Shown: positions 46,717 to 55,602, numbered from the stretch's first letter. The stretch: 64,000 nucleotides of DNA from Aliiroseovarius sp. (GCF_030148435.1 NZ_JASBTN010000040.1:1-64000), one strand, 5' to 3'. The notes: generated from the letters alone by a model not told the origin. Numbers and translations are program-made.

Positions 46717-47757
46717 TTGGCAATCACTGATGTGACCGTGATGGGCGCGGGCGTGTTCGGCTTGAGCGTCGCGTTTGCCTGCGCGCTGCGCGGGGCGAAG
46801 GTGCGCGTGGTGGAGCGCACCGGTGTGGCGGCGGGCTGTTCCGGTGGCGTAGTCGGCATGCTGGCCCCTCACGCGCCGGAAAAGTGGAACGATATTAAAG
46901 AGTTTCAGTTTCAGAGCCTGATTTTCGCCGAGGCGTTCTGGGGGCGGGCGGCTGAGCTGTCGGGCCTGTCCACAGGTTACGGCCGGATTGGACGGTTGCA
47001 GCCCGTCGATACCGAGCGCGGGCTGGAGCTGGCGCGCGAGAGGGCGGAAACTGCGTTGGCCTGTTGGCAGGGCAAGGCGGTGTGGCAGGTGGTCGAGGCG
47101 CCCGGGGGTGACTGGTCGCCCGCCTCCGCGACGGGGCTGGTGATTCACGATACGCTGAGTGCCCGCATCCATCCACGATCCGCCTGCGACGCGTTGGCGG
47201 GGGCCATTCGCGCGCTGGGTGGAGAGGTTGTGATTGGTGACACTCCTGCGGAAGGCAAAGTGGTCTGGGCCACGGGGCTGGCCGGGTTGCAGGCCCTGTC
47301 CGCCGAGCGTGAGAAGCAGGTCGGCAACGGGGTCAAGGGCCAGGCCGCCGTGCTGGGCCTGGATGCACGCGGCATGGCGCAGGTTGCGGCCGGGCCGGTG
47401 CTGATCGTGCCGCATGAGAATGGGACCGTGGCGGTCGGATCGACGTCCGAGCGGGACTATACGTCGCCAGATGGTACCGACGAGCTGTTGGATGAGATCC
47501 TGCTGCGGGCGGGCGAGGTGCTGCCGGTGCTGCGCGCTGCTCCGGTGGTCGAGCGCTGGGCCGGGCTCAGACCCCGCGCCCGCAGCCGTGCGCCGATGTT
47601 GGGGGCCTGGCCTGGGCGGGACGGGGAATTCATCGCCAATGGCGGGTTCAAGACCGGTTTCGGCATGGCTCCGAAGGTGGCCGAGGTGATGGCGGATCTG
47701 GTGCTGGACGGCGTGGATCTTGTGCCGGAGCGGTTCCGGGTGGAGGCGAGCCTGTAA
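46717..47757 (+). CDS. FAD-dependent oxidoreductase (DAO family)
   Basis: A 346-residue amine/glycine-oxidase-like flavoprotein. The FAD motif GAGVFG is at residues 10-15, followed by the adenosine-ribose Glu (VRVVERTG) and a C-terminal GFKTGFGMAPKVAE segment. The start is taken as TTG at 46717 with GGGAAGG upstream, which places the motif at the usual distance. Divergence from mnmD suggests it may be the MnmC oxidase half, which removes carboxymethyl from cmnm5U; it could instead be an unrelated amino-acid oxidase. Confidence 0.8.
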   Translation: MAITDVTVMGAGVFGLSVAFACALRGAKVRVVERTGVAAGCSGGVVGMLAPHAPEKWNDIKEFQFQSLIFAEAFWGRAAELSGLSTGYGRIGRLQPVDTERGLELARERAETALACWQGKAVWQVVEAPGGDWSPASATGLVIHDTLSARIHPRSACDALAGAIRALGGEVVIGDTPAEGKVVWATGLAGLQALSAEREKQVGNGVKGQAAVLGLDARGMAQVAAGPVLIVPHENGTVAVGSTSERDYTSPDGTDELLDEILLRAGEVLPVLRAAPVVERWAGLRPRARSRAPMLGAWPGRDGEFIANGGFKTGFGMAPKVAEVMADLVLDGVDLVPERFRVEASL

Positions 47758-47810
47758 CCCTCAAGAGGGCCTTGTTCAAGCGCCTGTGGTGCTCTCGTCA
47801 GGGCCGCTGG

Positions 47811-47868
47811 ACCGGGGGGCGCTGCCCCCCGGACCCCCCGGGATATTTGAAGAAAGATGAAAGCAGAG
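47811..47868 (+). repeat. GC-rich hairpin element (copy B)
   Basis: A perfect 9-pair stem CCGGGGGGC/GCCCCCCGG (47812-47832, loop GCT) is followed by CCCCCCGGGATATTTGAAG and a GA-rich tail. It lies between the convergent FAD oxidoreductase and MaoC-like genes, in the same orientation as copies A and C. Confidence 0.7.
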
Positions 47869-47889
47869 GCGCATTTCCATAGGCGGCTC

Positions 47890-48687
47890 TCAAACCTCTG
47901 CGGTTGCTTCCATGCATTGGCGCCCGTCCGGGCCCCGCACCCAGAGGTCGGTGCCCTTTCGGCAAAGCTCGGCGGTTTCCCTATGCACCAGCGGGGCGGT
48001 GGCGCGAAAACCAAACGTCTTTAGTGGGCCCAATTCCCGCGCGGCTTTCAGCATCAGCAACTGCGCCAGCAAGGGGCCGTGCACGACCAACCCCGCGTAG
48101 CCTTCGAAGTCGCGGCAATAGTCCAGGTCATAGTGGATGCGGTGGCCGTTGAAGGTCAGCGCCGAATAGCGGAAAAGCAGTGTGGAGGTAAAGCCGTGGG
48201 CCTCGCAGCTGTCTTCATCCTTGCCCGCCTCGGGGGGCAGGTGTTTGGGCGCTGTCGGGTTCGGGTCCTCGCGATAGACCAGGTCCTGGTACTCGCGCAA
48301 TTTCACCTCCCCGTCCTGCGTGACCTCGTGGCGCAGGGTGACGAAGCCAAGCGGGCCGGTGCGACCGACCTTGTGGGACGCTTTCTCTACCCGGCTGTGT
48401 TTTTGCGCCGGTTGCCCCACCTGTAACGGCGACAGGAACTCCAGCCGTCCTCCCGCCCACATGCGGCGTGGCAGACCCATGTCGGGGATCACCCCGCCCA
48501 CTTTCGGATGTCCGTCCCGCCCTAGCGCATCGGATGGCTGGACGTCCCAGAAATAGAGATGGTGGAAAAAGGGCGGCAGGATATCGGGCGGCGAACCGGG
48601 CAGGCCCAGCGCAGTATGAAGCGCGTGCGCGCGAGCCGGGTCCATCACGTCGGAAACGCTTTGCGTTCGGGTCAGGTCATCGGTCAT
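47890..48687 (-). CDS. MaoC-like hydratase/dehydratase family protein
   Basis: A 265-residue double-hotdog protein resembling mesaconyl-C4-CoA hydratase and HTD2-type 3-hydroxyacyl dehydratases. The C-terminal hotdog contains RIHYDLDYCRDFEGYAGLVVHGPL with the MaoC-type His, preceded by the N-terminal hotdog with RMWAGGRLEFLSPLQVG. It probably hydrates an enoyl-CoA or a branched unsaturated acyl-CoA; the substrate is uncertain. It is divergent from the VOC gene across 38 bases. Confidence 0.75.
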   Translation of the reverse strand: MTDDLTRTQSVSDVMDPARAHALHTALGLPGSPPDILPPFFHHLYFWDVQPSDALGRDGHPKVGGVIPDMGLPRRMWAGGRLEFLSPLQVGQPAQKHSRVEKASHKVGRTGPLGFVTLRHEVTQDGEVKLREYQDLVYREDPNPTAPKHLPPEAGKDEDSCEAHGFTSTLLFRYSALTFNGHRIHYDLDYCRDFEGYAGLVVHGPLLAQLLMLKAARELGPLKTFGFRATAPLVHRETAELCRKGTDLWVRGPDGRQCMEATAEV

Positions 48688-48725
48688 GGTGGCACCGTAG
48701 CCCCGCCCCGCCAAAAGGAAAACCC

Positions 48726-49121
48726 ATGCGTGTCACATCGCTCGATCATCTGGTTCTGACGGTAGCGGACATTGGCGAAACCGTTGCCTTCTACACCAGG
48801 GTGCTTGGTATGCAGGCAGAGCGGTTCCAGTCCGCCGATGGCACGACCCGCATGGCACTTGCCTTCGGGGTGCAGAAGATCAACCTGCACCAGGCGGGGG
48901 CGGAATTCGAGCCTAGGGCCGCCATGCCCGGGCCCGGCTCGGCCGATCTGTGTTTCCTGACCGAGACACCGCTCGCTGACTGGCAGGTGCATTTCGTGGC
49001 CCATGGTCTGGAGGTCGAGGAAGGCCCCGTGGCGCGCACCGGGGCAACCGGGCCGATCCTGTCGCTTTACCTTCGTGATCCGGACGGCAACCTGATCGAG
49101 GTTTCCACGCCGCATTCCTGA
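48726..49121 (+). CDS. VOC-family (glyoxalase/bleomycin-resistance fold) protein
   Basis: A 131-residue vicinal-oxygen-chelate protein. It opens with SLDHLVLTVADIGETVAFYTRVLGM, shortened here to the key His near residue 8, and ends with the metal-site Glu in LYLRDPDGNLIEVS. The reaction could be lactoyl-glutathione lyase, dioxygenase or a binding function; it cannot be chosen from sequence. AAAAGGAAAA precedes the ATG. Confidence 0.87.
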   Translation: MRVTSLDHLVLTVADIGETVAFYTRVLGMQAERFQSADGTTRMALAFGVQKINLHQAGAEFEPRAAMPGPGSADLCFLTETPLADWQVHFVAHGLEVEEGPVARTGATGPILSLYLRDPDGNLIEVSTPHS

Positions 49122-49158
49122 GGGTTTGCATTGGTGGGGAGGGGGGAGGCCGGAATTG

Positions 49159-49178
49159 GTAACACTTGGTTAACCAAG
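49159..49178 (+). promoter_or_regulatory. CtrA-like box within a palindrome
   Basis: GTAA-N7-TTAAC at 49159-49173 is one mismatch from the CtrA consensus, and it overlaps the perfect 14-base palindrome CTTGGTTAACCAAG (49165-49178). It lies 30-35 bases before the lipoprotein start at 49208. Either CtrA or a dimeric repressor could bind there. Confidence 0.5.
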
Positions 49179-49207
49179 GTGTGCGACGCTCGGCACAGGA
49201 GGCTCCC

Positions 49208-49624
49208 ATGCGCCAGATCCTTGCTTTTGCGTCAATATTTCTGCCCCTTGCGGCGTGCGACAGTCCCACGCCGGGCATGGCGCGGGCCGAAAGAACGGTA
49301 GTTGTGGTCGATGGCAGCCGCTTTTCCGTCTATCGCCGCGATGACCGGGTCGAGCTTATCCGAACCTCGCGCGAATGGCTGCCGGACTGGGCGGAGGCGC
49401 AAGCCAAGGCGGAAATGGCGATCCGTCAGGCCACCGGTTGCAAGCTGCGCCGCAATACCTTTGCCGGCGATCCGGCCATGGCGAGGGCGCGGCTGAATTG
49501 CTCGGGTCGATTGTCGCCGGTCGAACGGATCGGGCCGCAAGCCTATGACTGTCAGGTGGTGGCGGATTGGGAAAGTGCGGGGCGCGGGGTGCGCATGACC
49601 GAAATCTATTGCGACCCGGTGTGA
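49208..49624 (+). CDS. small lipoprotein of unknown function
   Basis: A 138-residue exported lipoprotein. The signal peptide ends in a lipobox LAAC with the lipidated Cys at residue 17. The mature part has four further features: a basic SRFSVYRRDDRVE segment, a helical WAEAQAKAEMAIRQATGC, and later Cys residues (CSG, CQV, CDP) that could form disulfides. No named family was recognised. AGGAGG precedes the ATG, and a CtrA-like box lies just upstream. Confidence 0.75.
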   Translation: MRQILAFASIFLPLAACDSPTPGMARAERTVVVVDGSRFSVYRRDDRVELIRTSREWLPDWAEAQAKAEMAIRQATGCKLRRNTFAGDPAMARARLNCSGRLSPVERIGPQAYDCQVVADWESAGRGVRMTEIYCDPV

Positions 49625-49798
49625 GCGGCCTCGGACCGGCCTGCGAAATGCAGAGAGGAGGCCGGGCAGTCCCCCCCACGCGGGAGATCCTGGCAGCCTT
49701 TTGAGAGCCCGTGGTTCAAAGGGCGGCAGGGATTGCGGCCAGCTCCATACGGGCGCGCATGTTCCGGGCCGCCTGCGAACCGGTGGCCCCTTGCGAAG

Positions 49799-50491
49799 TC
49801 ACTCCGCCAGCGCCCAGTCCAGGGCCCGTTCGCAATGGATCAGCGTGGTGTCGAAGACCGGCGCCGCGACATTGCCAGCGTTCAGCAGCATCCCGACCTC
49901 GGTACAGCCCAGGATGAGGCAATCCGCGCCCGCCTCGACCAGCCGTGCCGCGATCTTTTCAAAGGCCGCGCGGCTGTCATCCGTGGTGACGTCCTTGCAC
50001 AGTTCCTCATAGATGATGCGGTGAGTCTCGGCGCGATCCTCATCCCCCGGGATCACCGGCTCCAGTCCGGCCGAGACCAGACGGGAGGTGTAGAAGTCCT
50101 GCTCCATCGTGAAAGCGGTCGCCATCAGCCCCGGCCGCTTCAACCCGGCCTCGGTGATCGCGGATGCGGTGGCGTCGGCGATGTGCAGCATGGGAATGCC
50201 CACGCCGCCCATCATTTCCCCTGCCAGCTTGTGCATCGTATTGGTGGCCAGCACGATCAGCTCGGCCCCACCCCGTTCCAGCGCCTGTGCCTCGGTGTTC
50301 AGGATGCGACCGGCCTCCTGCCAGTTGCCCGCCATCTGCAAGTTTTCGATCAGCGCAAAATCCAGCGAACGGATCAGGAGGTCGGGCGAATGCAGCCCGC
50401 CCAGCCGCGCCCGGGTCTCGTCGCAGAGAACCTTGTAATAGGTCTGGGTCGAAGCGGCCGACATGCCGCCCAGAATGCCGATCGTTTTCAA
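49799..50491 (-). CDS. aspartate/glutamate racemase family protein
   Basis: A 230-residue racemase-superfamily enzyme with the two catalytic Cys-region motifs modified as in many Asp/Glu racemases: VLATNTMHKLA in the first (Thr in place of the usual Cys) and LGCTEVGML with Cys in the second. The start is TTG at 50491, 4 bases overlapping the barstar stop (TTGA), with GGAGATGAAG upstream. The first motif lacking Cys suggests altered chemistry or substrate. Confidence 0.85.
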   Translation of the reverse strand: MKTIGILGGMSAASTQTYYKVLCDETRARLGGLHSPDLLIRSLDFALIENLQMAGNWQEAGRILNTEAQALERGGAELIVLATNTMHKLAGEMMGGVGIPMLHIADATASAITEAGLKRPGLMATAFTMEQDFYTSRLVSAGLEPVIPGDEDRAETHRIIYEELCKDVTTDDSRAAFEKIAARLVEAGADCLILGCTEVGMLLNAGNVAAPVFDTTLIHCERALDWALAE

Positions 50492-50916
50492 GGCTTCATC
50501 TCCGTTCCACCCGTGCCCAGCAGGGTCAGGGTAACGTTGTCCTCGCTTTCGCTGCCACCGGGTCCGTGTTCCTGCAGGATCATCACCAGCCAGTCGAACA
50601 GCGTATCGCCGCTGCCGCGCAGCACGTCCTCGATGTCCTCCAGCACCAGCGGACGCTGCTCGGGCGTCGCGGCCTTCAATTGCGCGCGCAGCACGCGCAG
50701 GGTCTCGGCCCGGCCCAGACTGTCCCGCGACAGATCCGCGTTGCGCCAGACGAGGTGAAACCCCTCTTCCGGCGTGCCGAAGCCGCCGCGCAGGATGTCG
50801 TTGAAGGCGTTCAGGTTGCGCCCCCAATAGGTGTCGGGGATCAGTTGGCGGGAAATCTCGTCGCAGAAACCGTCAAAATCTGCAAACCGGGCTCCGTCGA
50901 TCTCGTACCGGGTCAC
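50488..50916 (-). CDS. barstar family protein
   Basis: A 142-residue protein with the barstar (barnase inhibitor) fold signature: EIDGARFADFDGFCDEIS, then YWGRNLNAFNDILRGGFG (residues 30-47). Barstar blocks RNase active sites. No barnase-type RNase is next to it, so its partner is unknown. It overlaps the GNAT gene upstream and the racemase gene downstream by 4 bases each, making a three-gene operon. Confidence 0.82.
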   Translation of the reverse strand: MTRYEIDGARFADFDGFCDEISRQLIPDTYWGRNLNAFNDILRGGFGTPEEGFHLVWRNADLSRDSLGRAETLRVLRAQLKAATPEQRPLVLEDIEDVLRGSGDTLFDWLVMILQEHGPGGSESEDNVTLTLLGTGGTEMKP

Positions 50917-51365
50917 AGCGCCTTCTCCATGAAAAGCGACGACGAATTTTCCTCGTACTCACCGAAAGGCCCGCATTCGGCAAATCCGCCCCGTGCATAG
51001 AGCCGGTGCGCTTCCCTCAGGAGCGACCCCGTCTCCAGCTTCATCGCACCCAGTCCCATCTCGCGCGCCTGCGCTTCCAGCCGGTCGAGCAGCCGTGCCC
51101 CGACTCCCAGCCCGCGCGCATCGGGCGAGACGAACATCGACTTCACCTCGCCATAGCCGCCCTTGTTGGCCAGGGCTGCGGTGCCCAGGATCTTGTCGCC
51201 CTGACGTGCCACGAAGAAGGTGATCTCGGGCTGGCAGAGCTCGGAAATATCCAGGAAATGGTTGTCTTCGGGGGGAAACAGGCTCTCCATCAGCGCGTGA
51301 GACTGTTTCAGAAGGGCGGTTGCCTGCGGCTCGCGCGGATCGCCCGTTTCGATGATGACGCTCAT
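50913..51365 (-). CDS. GNAT-family N-acetyltransferase
   Basis: A 150-residue GNAT protein with the acetyl-CoA pyrophosphate loop VSPDARGLGVGARLL (about residues 81-95) and the C-terminal LYARGGFAECGPFGEY motif. The acceptor is unknown. Start 51365 has GGGGGTG just upstream. It is the first gene of the GNAT-barstar-racemase operon and is divergent from smc. Confidence 0.88.
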   Translation of the reverse strand: MSVIIETGDPREPQATALLKQSHALMESLFPPEDNHFLDISELCQPEITFFVARQGDKILGTAALANKGGYGEVKSMFVSPDARGLGVGARLLDRLEAQAREMGLGAMKLETGSLLREAHRLYARGGFAECGPFGEYEENSSSLFMEKAL

Positions 51366-51441
51366 TTTCACCCCCATAAGCCGCCCAACACCATTTCGCG
51401 CAGGTTGCGCCGGATTTTAATCGCGCACAACCACGATATCT

Positions 51442-51450
51442 TGTGGATAA
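51442..51450 (-). promoter_or_regulatory. consensus DnaA box upstream of smc
   Basis: The reverse strand reads TTATCCACA, the exact DnaA consensus. Nearby, TCCCCA/TGGGGA forms a 6-base inverted repeat (51471-51487 region). It lies about 100 bases before smc and 77 bases upstream of the GNAT gene. One such 9-mer is expected roughly every 130 kb on either strand, so it may be chance. Confidence 0.35.
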
Positions 51451-51550
51451 CTCGGCGGATTTCCCCAGATTGTGGGGATCGGCGTTGACTCATTCCCAAT
51501 GCGGCCGAACAATCATCCTTTACAGGAATCACTAACAGGCCTTGCCCCGC

Positions 51551-54500
51551 GTGCGGTTTAGCAAACTCAGACTGAATGGCTTCAAGAGCTTCGTCGACCC
51601 GACCGATCTGGTGATCGCGGACGGGCTGACCGGCGTTGTCGGGCCAAACGGCTGCGGCAAGTCGAACCTGTTGGAAGCCCTGCGCTGGGTCATGGGCGAG
51701 AACCGCGCCAAGGCGATGCGCGGCGCGGGGATGGAGGACGTGATCTTCGCCGGTGCCTCCTCGCGCCCTGCGCGCAATTTCGCCGAGGTGGCTCTGCTTA
51801 TGGACAATTCCGAACGGCTCGCGCCGTCGGGGTTCAACGATTCCGACAGTCTGGATATCGTGCGCCGCATTACCCGGGATGCCGGGTCCGCCTACAAGGT
51901 CAACACCAAGGATGTGCGCGCGCGTGACGTGCAGATGCTGTTCGCGGACGCCTCCACCGGGGCGCATTCGCCGTCGCTGGTACGGCAGGGGCAGATCGCC
52001 GAGCTGATCAATGCCAAGCCCAAGGCGCGTCGCCGGGTGCTGGAGGAAGCCGCCGGCATTTCGGGCCTGTACCGTCGTCGCCACGAGGCGGAATTGAAGC
52101 TCAAGGGGACCGAGACCAACCTGACCCGCGTCGATGACGTGATCGAACAACTGGCCGGACAGCTGTCGCAGCTTGCCCGTCAGGCCCGTCAGGCGCAGCG
52201 CTACCGCGCCATCGGGGAAGAGCTGCGCAAGTCCGAAGGGCTGCTTCTCTACCGTCGCTGGAAGGAGGCTGATGAGGCCCGCTCGGCGGCAGAAGCAGAG
52301 CTGACCGAACGCACCACCCTCGCTGCCCGCGCCGAGGCCAACGCCCGCAACGCCACCAAGCTGCGCGAGGCGGCCGAGGACAAGCTGCCCGCCCTGCGCG
52401 AGGAAGAGGCGATTGCAGCGGCGGTGTTGCAGCGCCTGCAAGTCCAGCGCGATACGCTCAGCGATCAGGAGGCCCAGGCGCTTGAACTGATCGAAACGCT
52501 GAAACGCCGGATCGACCAGCTGGGCCAGGATATTGACCGTGAAAGCGGGCTGAACAAGGACGCGGGCGAAACGATCGAGCGGCTGGAATGGGAGCAGGAG
52601 CAGCTCGGCAAGGCCAGCGAGGGCCATGACGACAAGCTGGAAGAGGCCAAGGAAGCCGCACGTGAGGCCGCCGGTGTGCTGCAGGAACGCGAAAGCGACC
52701 TTGCCCAACTGACCGAGGATGTCGCACGCCTCGCCGCCCGTCACCAATCCGCCCACCGCCTGCTGGAGGACAGCCAGAAGACGCTGGCGAAATCCGAGGT
52801 CGAGGCGACCAAGGCCCGTGCTGCCGTGGACGAGGCCCGCGCGTCTCTGTCCCGGTCGGACGAGGATTTCGAACGCGCCACCGAGGCCCACGAACAGGCC
52901 GCCGAAGCCGCCGAGTTGGCCGAAGATGCGCTGGCCGCAGCCGATGACGCCCGCGCGGATGCGCAGGCCCGCGAGGCCGATGCCCGCGCCGCGCGTTCCT
53001 CCGCCGAGGGTGAGGTGAATGCGCTCCATGCCGAGGTACAGGCATTGGCCCGTCTGGTGGAACGTGACAGCTCCGAACAGGGCCAGGTTCTGGATCTGGT
53101 GCGGGTCAAATCGGGCTATGAAAAGGCGCTGGGTGCGGCGCTGGCCGATGACCTGCGGGCGCCCGCCATCGACGGCGATGCGCCCTCGGGCTGGGCCACG
53201 CTGCCGGTCTATCCGCAGGCGCAGCCGCTGCCCGATGGTGTCATGGCGCTGACCAACTATGTCACCGTGCCCGAAGTCCTTGCCCGCCGCATGTCCCAGG
53301 TCGGACTGATTGACCCGGAAGATGCGCCGCGTCTGCAATCGGAGCTGAAACCCGGGCAACGGCTGGTGTCCATTGAAGGCGACCTGTGGCGCTGGGACGG
53401 GTTCCGCGCGGGCGCCGAGGATGCGCCCTCGACCGCCGCGCTGCGGCTGGAGCAGTTGAACCGCTTGCAGGAGTTGAAACAGGACCTCGAAGAAGCGACC
53501 GCCCGTGCCGACGGCGCCCGCGCCGCGCATGACATGCTGAAAGAGCAGCTGGTCCTGACCACCGAGGCCGACAAGCTGGCCCGCGAACGCCGCCGCGACG
53601 CCGACCGCGCCGTGAACGAGGCCAACCGCGCCCTGTCGCGTGCCGAGGCCGACCGCAATATCGCCGGCGGCAAGCTGGAAAACCTCGGCCTGGCCGTGAC
53701 CCGCCACGAGGAAGAGGCGATGGCTGCCCGTCAGCGTCTTGCCGAGGCAGAACGCGCCGTGGCCGATCTGGGCGACCTGGACTCGGCACGGGGGCAGGTC
53801 GAAGACATCAAAATGACCGTCGAGGCCGCGCGCATGACGATGATGACGCGCCGGTCGTCCCATGACGAGCTGCGCCGCGAGGGTGAGGCCCGGGTCAAGC
53901 GCAGTCAGGAAATCCACAAGGAAATCAGCGGCTGGCGCCACCGCCTGGACACCGCCGAACGGCGTATCGCCGAGCTGGAAGAGCGCCGCGAGGCCTCGAC
54001 CGAAGACCTGTATGAAGCCACCGCCGCCCCCGGGGAACTGGCCGCCAAGCGCGAAGAGCTGTCCTCGGCCATCGACGAGGCCGAAGCGCGCCGCCAGGCC
54101 GGCGCCGATGCGCTGGCCGAGGGCGAAAACCAGGAACGCGAAGCGGCGGGTGCCGAACGCGACGCCGCCCGCATGGCCGGTGAGGCCCGCGAAGCCCGCG
54201 CCCGCGCCGAAGCCCGCACGGATGCCGCCCGCGAGACAGTCGCCTATGCTGCCGAACGGATCGGCGAGGAACAGGAGGTCTCGCCGCAGGACCTGCTGGA
54301 CAGTCTCGACGTCGATCCTGACCAGATGCCCGGCTCCGAGCAGATCGAACACGATGTGAACCGGCTGAAACGCCAGCGCGATGCCCTTGGTGCGGTGAAC
54401 CTGCGCGCCGAAGAGGATGCCAGGGAAGTTCAGGAAGAACACGACAACCTGGTCAAGGAAAAGACCGACCTGGAGGAAGCCATCCGCGCGCTGCGCACCG

Positions 54501-55006
54501 GCATTGCCAGTCTGAACAAGGAAGGCCGCGAGCGGCTTCTGACCGCCTTTGAACAGGTCAACAACAACTTCCGCATGCTGTTCACCCACCTCTTCGGCGG
54601 TGGCGAGGCCAAGCTGGTGCTGGTCGAAAGCGACGACCCGCTGGAGGCGGGGCTGGAGATCATGTGCCAGCCGCCGGGCAAGAAACTCTCGACCCTGAGC
54701 CTGCTGTCGGGCGGTGAACAGACCCTGACGGCGCTGGCGCTGATCTTCGGCGTGTTCCTTGCCAATCCCGCGCCGATCTGTGTGCTGGACGAGGTCGACG
54801 CGCCGCTGGACGATGCCAATGTCACCCGTTTCTGCGACATGCTGGACGAGATGACGCGCCGCACCGACACGCGATTTCTGATCATCACCCACCACGCCGT
54901 CACCATGGCCCGCATGGACCGTCTTTTCGGCGTGACCATGGCCGAACAGGGCGTCAGCCAACTGGTCAGCGTGGACCTGAAAAAGGCCGAGGCGATGGTC
55001 GCCTGA
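51551..55006 (+). CDS. smc: chromosome segregation protein SMC
   Basis: SMC forms dimers that compact and segregate chromosomes with ScpA and ScpB. Start GTG 51551 (MRFSKLRLNGFKSF) is preferred over TTG 51542 from family N-termini, giving 1151 residues. Walker A GPNGCGKS is at residues 31-38, long coiled coils flank a hinge (about 505-640), and the C-terminus has the signature LSGGEQTLTALALIF and Walker B VLDEVDAPLDDANV. Very long Ala/Glu/Arg coiled coils are typical of Rhodobacterales SMC. Confidence 0.95.
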   Translation: MRFSKLRLNGFKSFVDPTDLVIADGLTGVVGPNGCGKSNLLEALRWVMGENRAKAMRGAGMEDVIFAGASSRPARNFAEVALLMDNSERLAPSGFNDSDSLDIVRRITRDAGSAYKVNTKDVRARDVQMLFADASTGAHSPSLVRQGQIAELINAKPKARRRVLEEAAGISGLYRRRHEAELKLKGTETNLTRVDDVIEQLAGQLSQLARQARQAQRYRAIGEELRKSEGLLLYRRWKEADEARSAAEAELTERTTLAARAEANARNATKLREAAEDKLPALREEEAIAAAVLQRLQVQRDTLSDQEAQALELIETLKRRIDQLGQDIDRESGLNKDAGETIERLEWEQEQLGKASEGHDDKLEEAKEAAREAAGVLQERESDLAQLTEDVARLAARHQSAHRLLEDSQKTLAKSEVEATKARAAVDEARASLSRSDEDFERATEAHEQAAEAAELAEDALAAADDARADAQAREADARAARSSAEGEVNALHAEVQALARLVERDSSEQGQVLDLVRVKSGYEKALGAALADDLRAPAIDGDAPSGWATLPVYPQAQPLPDGVMALTNYVTVPEVLARRMSQVGLIDPEDAPRLQSELKPGQRLVSIEGDLWRWDGFRAGAEDAPSTAALRLEQLNRLQELKQDLEEATARADGARAAHDMLKEQLVLTTEADKLARERRRDADRAVNEANRALSRAEADRNIAGGKLENLGLAVTRHEEEAMAARQRLAEAERAVADLGDLDSARGQVEDIKMTVEAARMTMMTRRSSHDELRREGEARVKRSQEIHKEISGWRHRLDTAERRIAELEERREASTEDLYEATAAPGELAAKREELSSAIDEAEARRQAGADALAEGENQEREAAGAERDAARMAGEAREARARAEARTDAARETVAYAAERIGEEQEVSPQDLLDSLDVDPDQMPGSEQIEHDVNRLKRQRDALGAVNLRAEEDAREVQEEHDNLVKEKTDLEEAIRALRTGIASLNKEGRERLLTAFEQVNNNFRMLFTHLFGGGEAKLVLVESDDPLEAGLEIMCQPPGKKLSTLSLLSGGEQTLTALALIFGVFLANPAPICVLDEVDAPLDDANVTRFCDMLDEMTRRTDTRFLIITHHAVTMARMDRLFGVTMAEQGVSQLVSVDLKKAEAMVA

Positions 55007-55110
55007 CCCGACCTAGCCTGCGCTGGAAACTTTCTGGAATTCCCCCGTTGCCCGCCTGTCTTGTGCTGCGTAAGCTCAAGCCGACAAGATCTATTCCGGG
55101 GAGAGGTTTA

Positions 55111-55578
55111 ATGGATTTCAAGACTGTTCTTGCGGCAGGCGCGCTGGCGTTCGTGGCGACGGCGGCAAGTGCACAGAACGTGACGGCAAGCAATCCGCAG
55201 TCGATCATGGACTACTATTTCAACGAAGGGGTGCCCGCGCGCCTTGGTCGTGACACCGTTGATGATCCGATGATCACCGTGCGCCAGTCCGGCAGTGAAT
55301 ATACGATCTTCTTTTACGATTGCACGGGGGGGGCCGATTGCGGATCGATCCAGTTCTATTCGGGCTATAACGCCGATGGGTCCGTGTCGATGCAGATGGT
55401 AAACCAATGGAACACCGACCGCCGCTACTCGCGCGCCTATGTGCTGGATGACGGGGTGACGAAGCTGGAATACGACGTCTACATGGGTGGCCAGGGCATG
55501 GATGCTGTGGACTTCGCGTCGGTCGTGGCGCTCTGGGTCGAAGAGTTCGAGGGCTTTGAGGCGACCATCGGCTGGTAA
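55111..55578 (+). CDS. exported YbjN-domain protein
   Basis: A 155-residue secreted protein with a signal peptide (about residues 1-22, cut after ASA). The mature part resembles the YbjN fold: a helix (SIMDYYFNEGVPARL), beta strands with Cys residues (FFYDCTGGADCGSIQFYSGY) and a C-terminal helix (VVALWVEEFEGFEATIGW). YbjN-type proteins include chaperone-like members; the role here is unknown. GGGGAGAGG precedes the ATG and a strong terminator follows. Confidence 0.8.
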   Translation: MDFKTVLAAGALAFVATAASAQNVTASNPQSIMDYYFNEGVPARLGRDTVDDPMITVRQSGSEYTIFFYDCTGGADCGSIQFYSGYNADGSVSMQMVNQWNTDRRYSRAYVLDDGVTKLEYDVYMGGQGMDAVDFASVVALWVEEFEGFEATIGW

Positions 55579-55602
55579 GCCACGCCTGAGACAGGAAACA
55601 GC

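Noticed and set aside
51368..54961. Very long open frame opposite smc (1197 codons)
   Set aside because: It is antisense to the clear smc gene; long opposite-strand frames are expected in GC-rich Ala/Glu/Arg coiled-coil genes and its translation has no domain.
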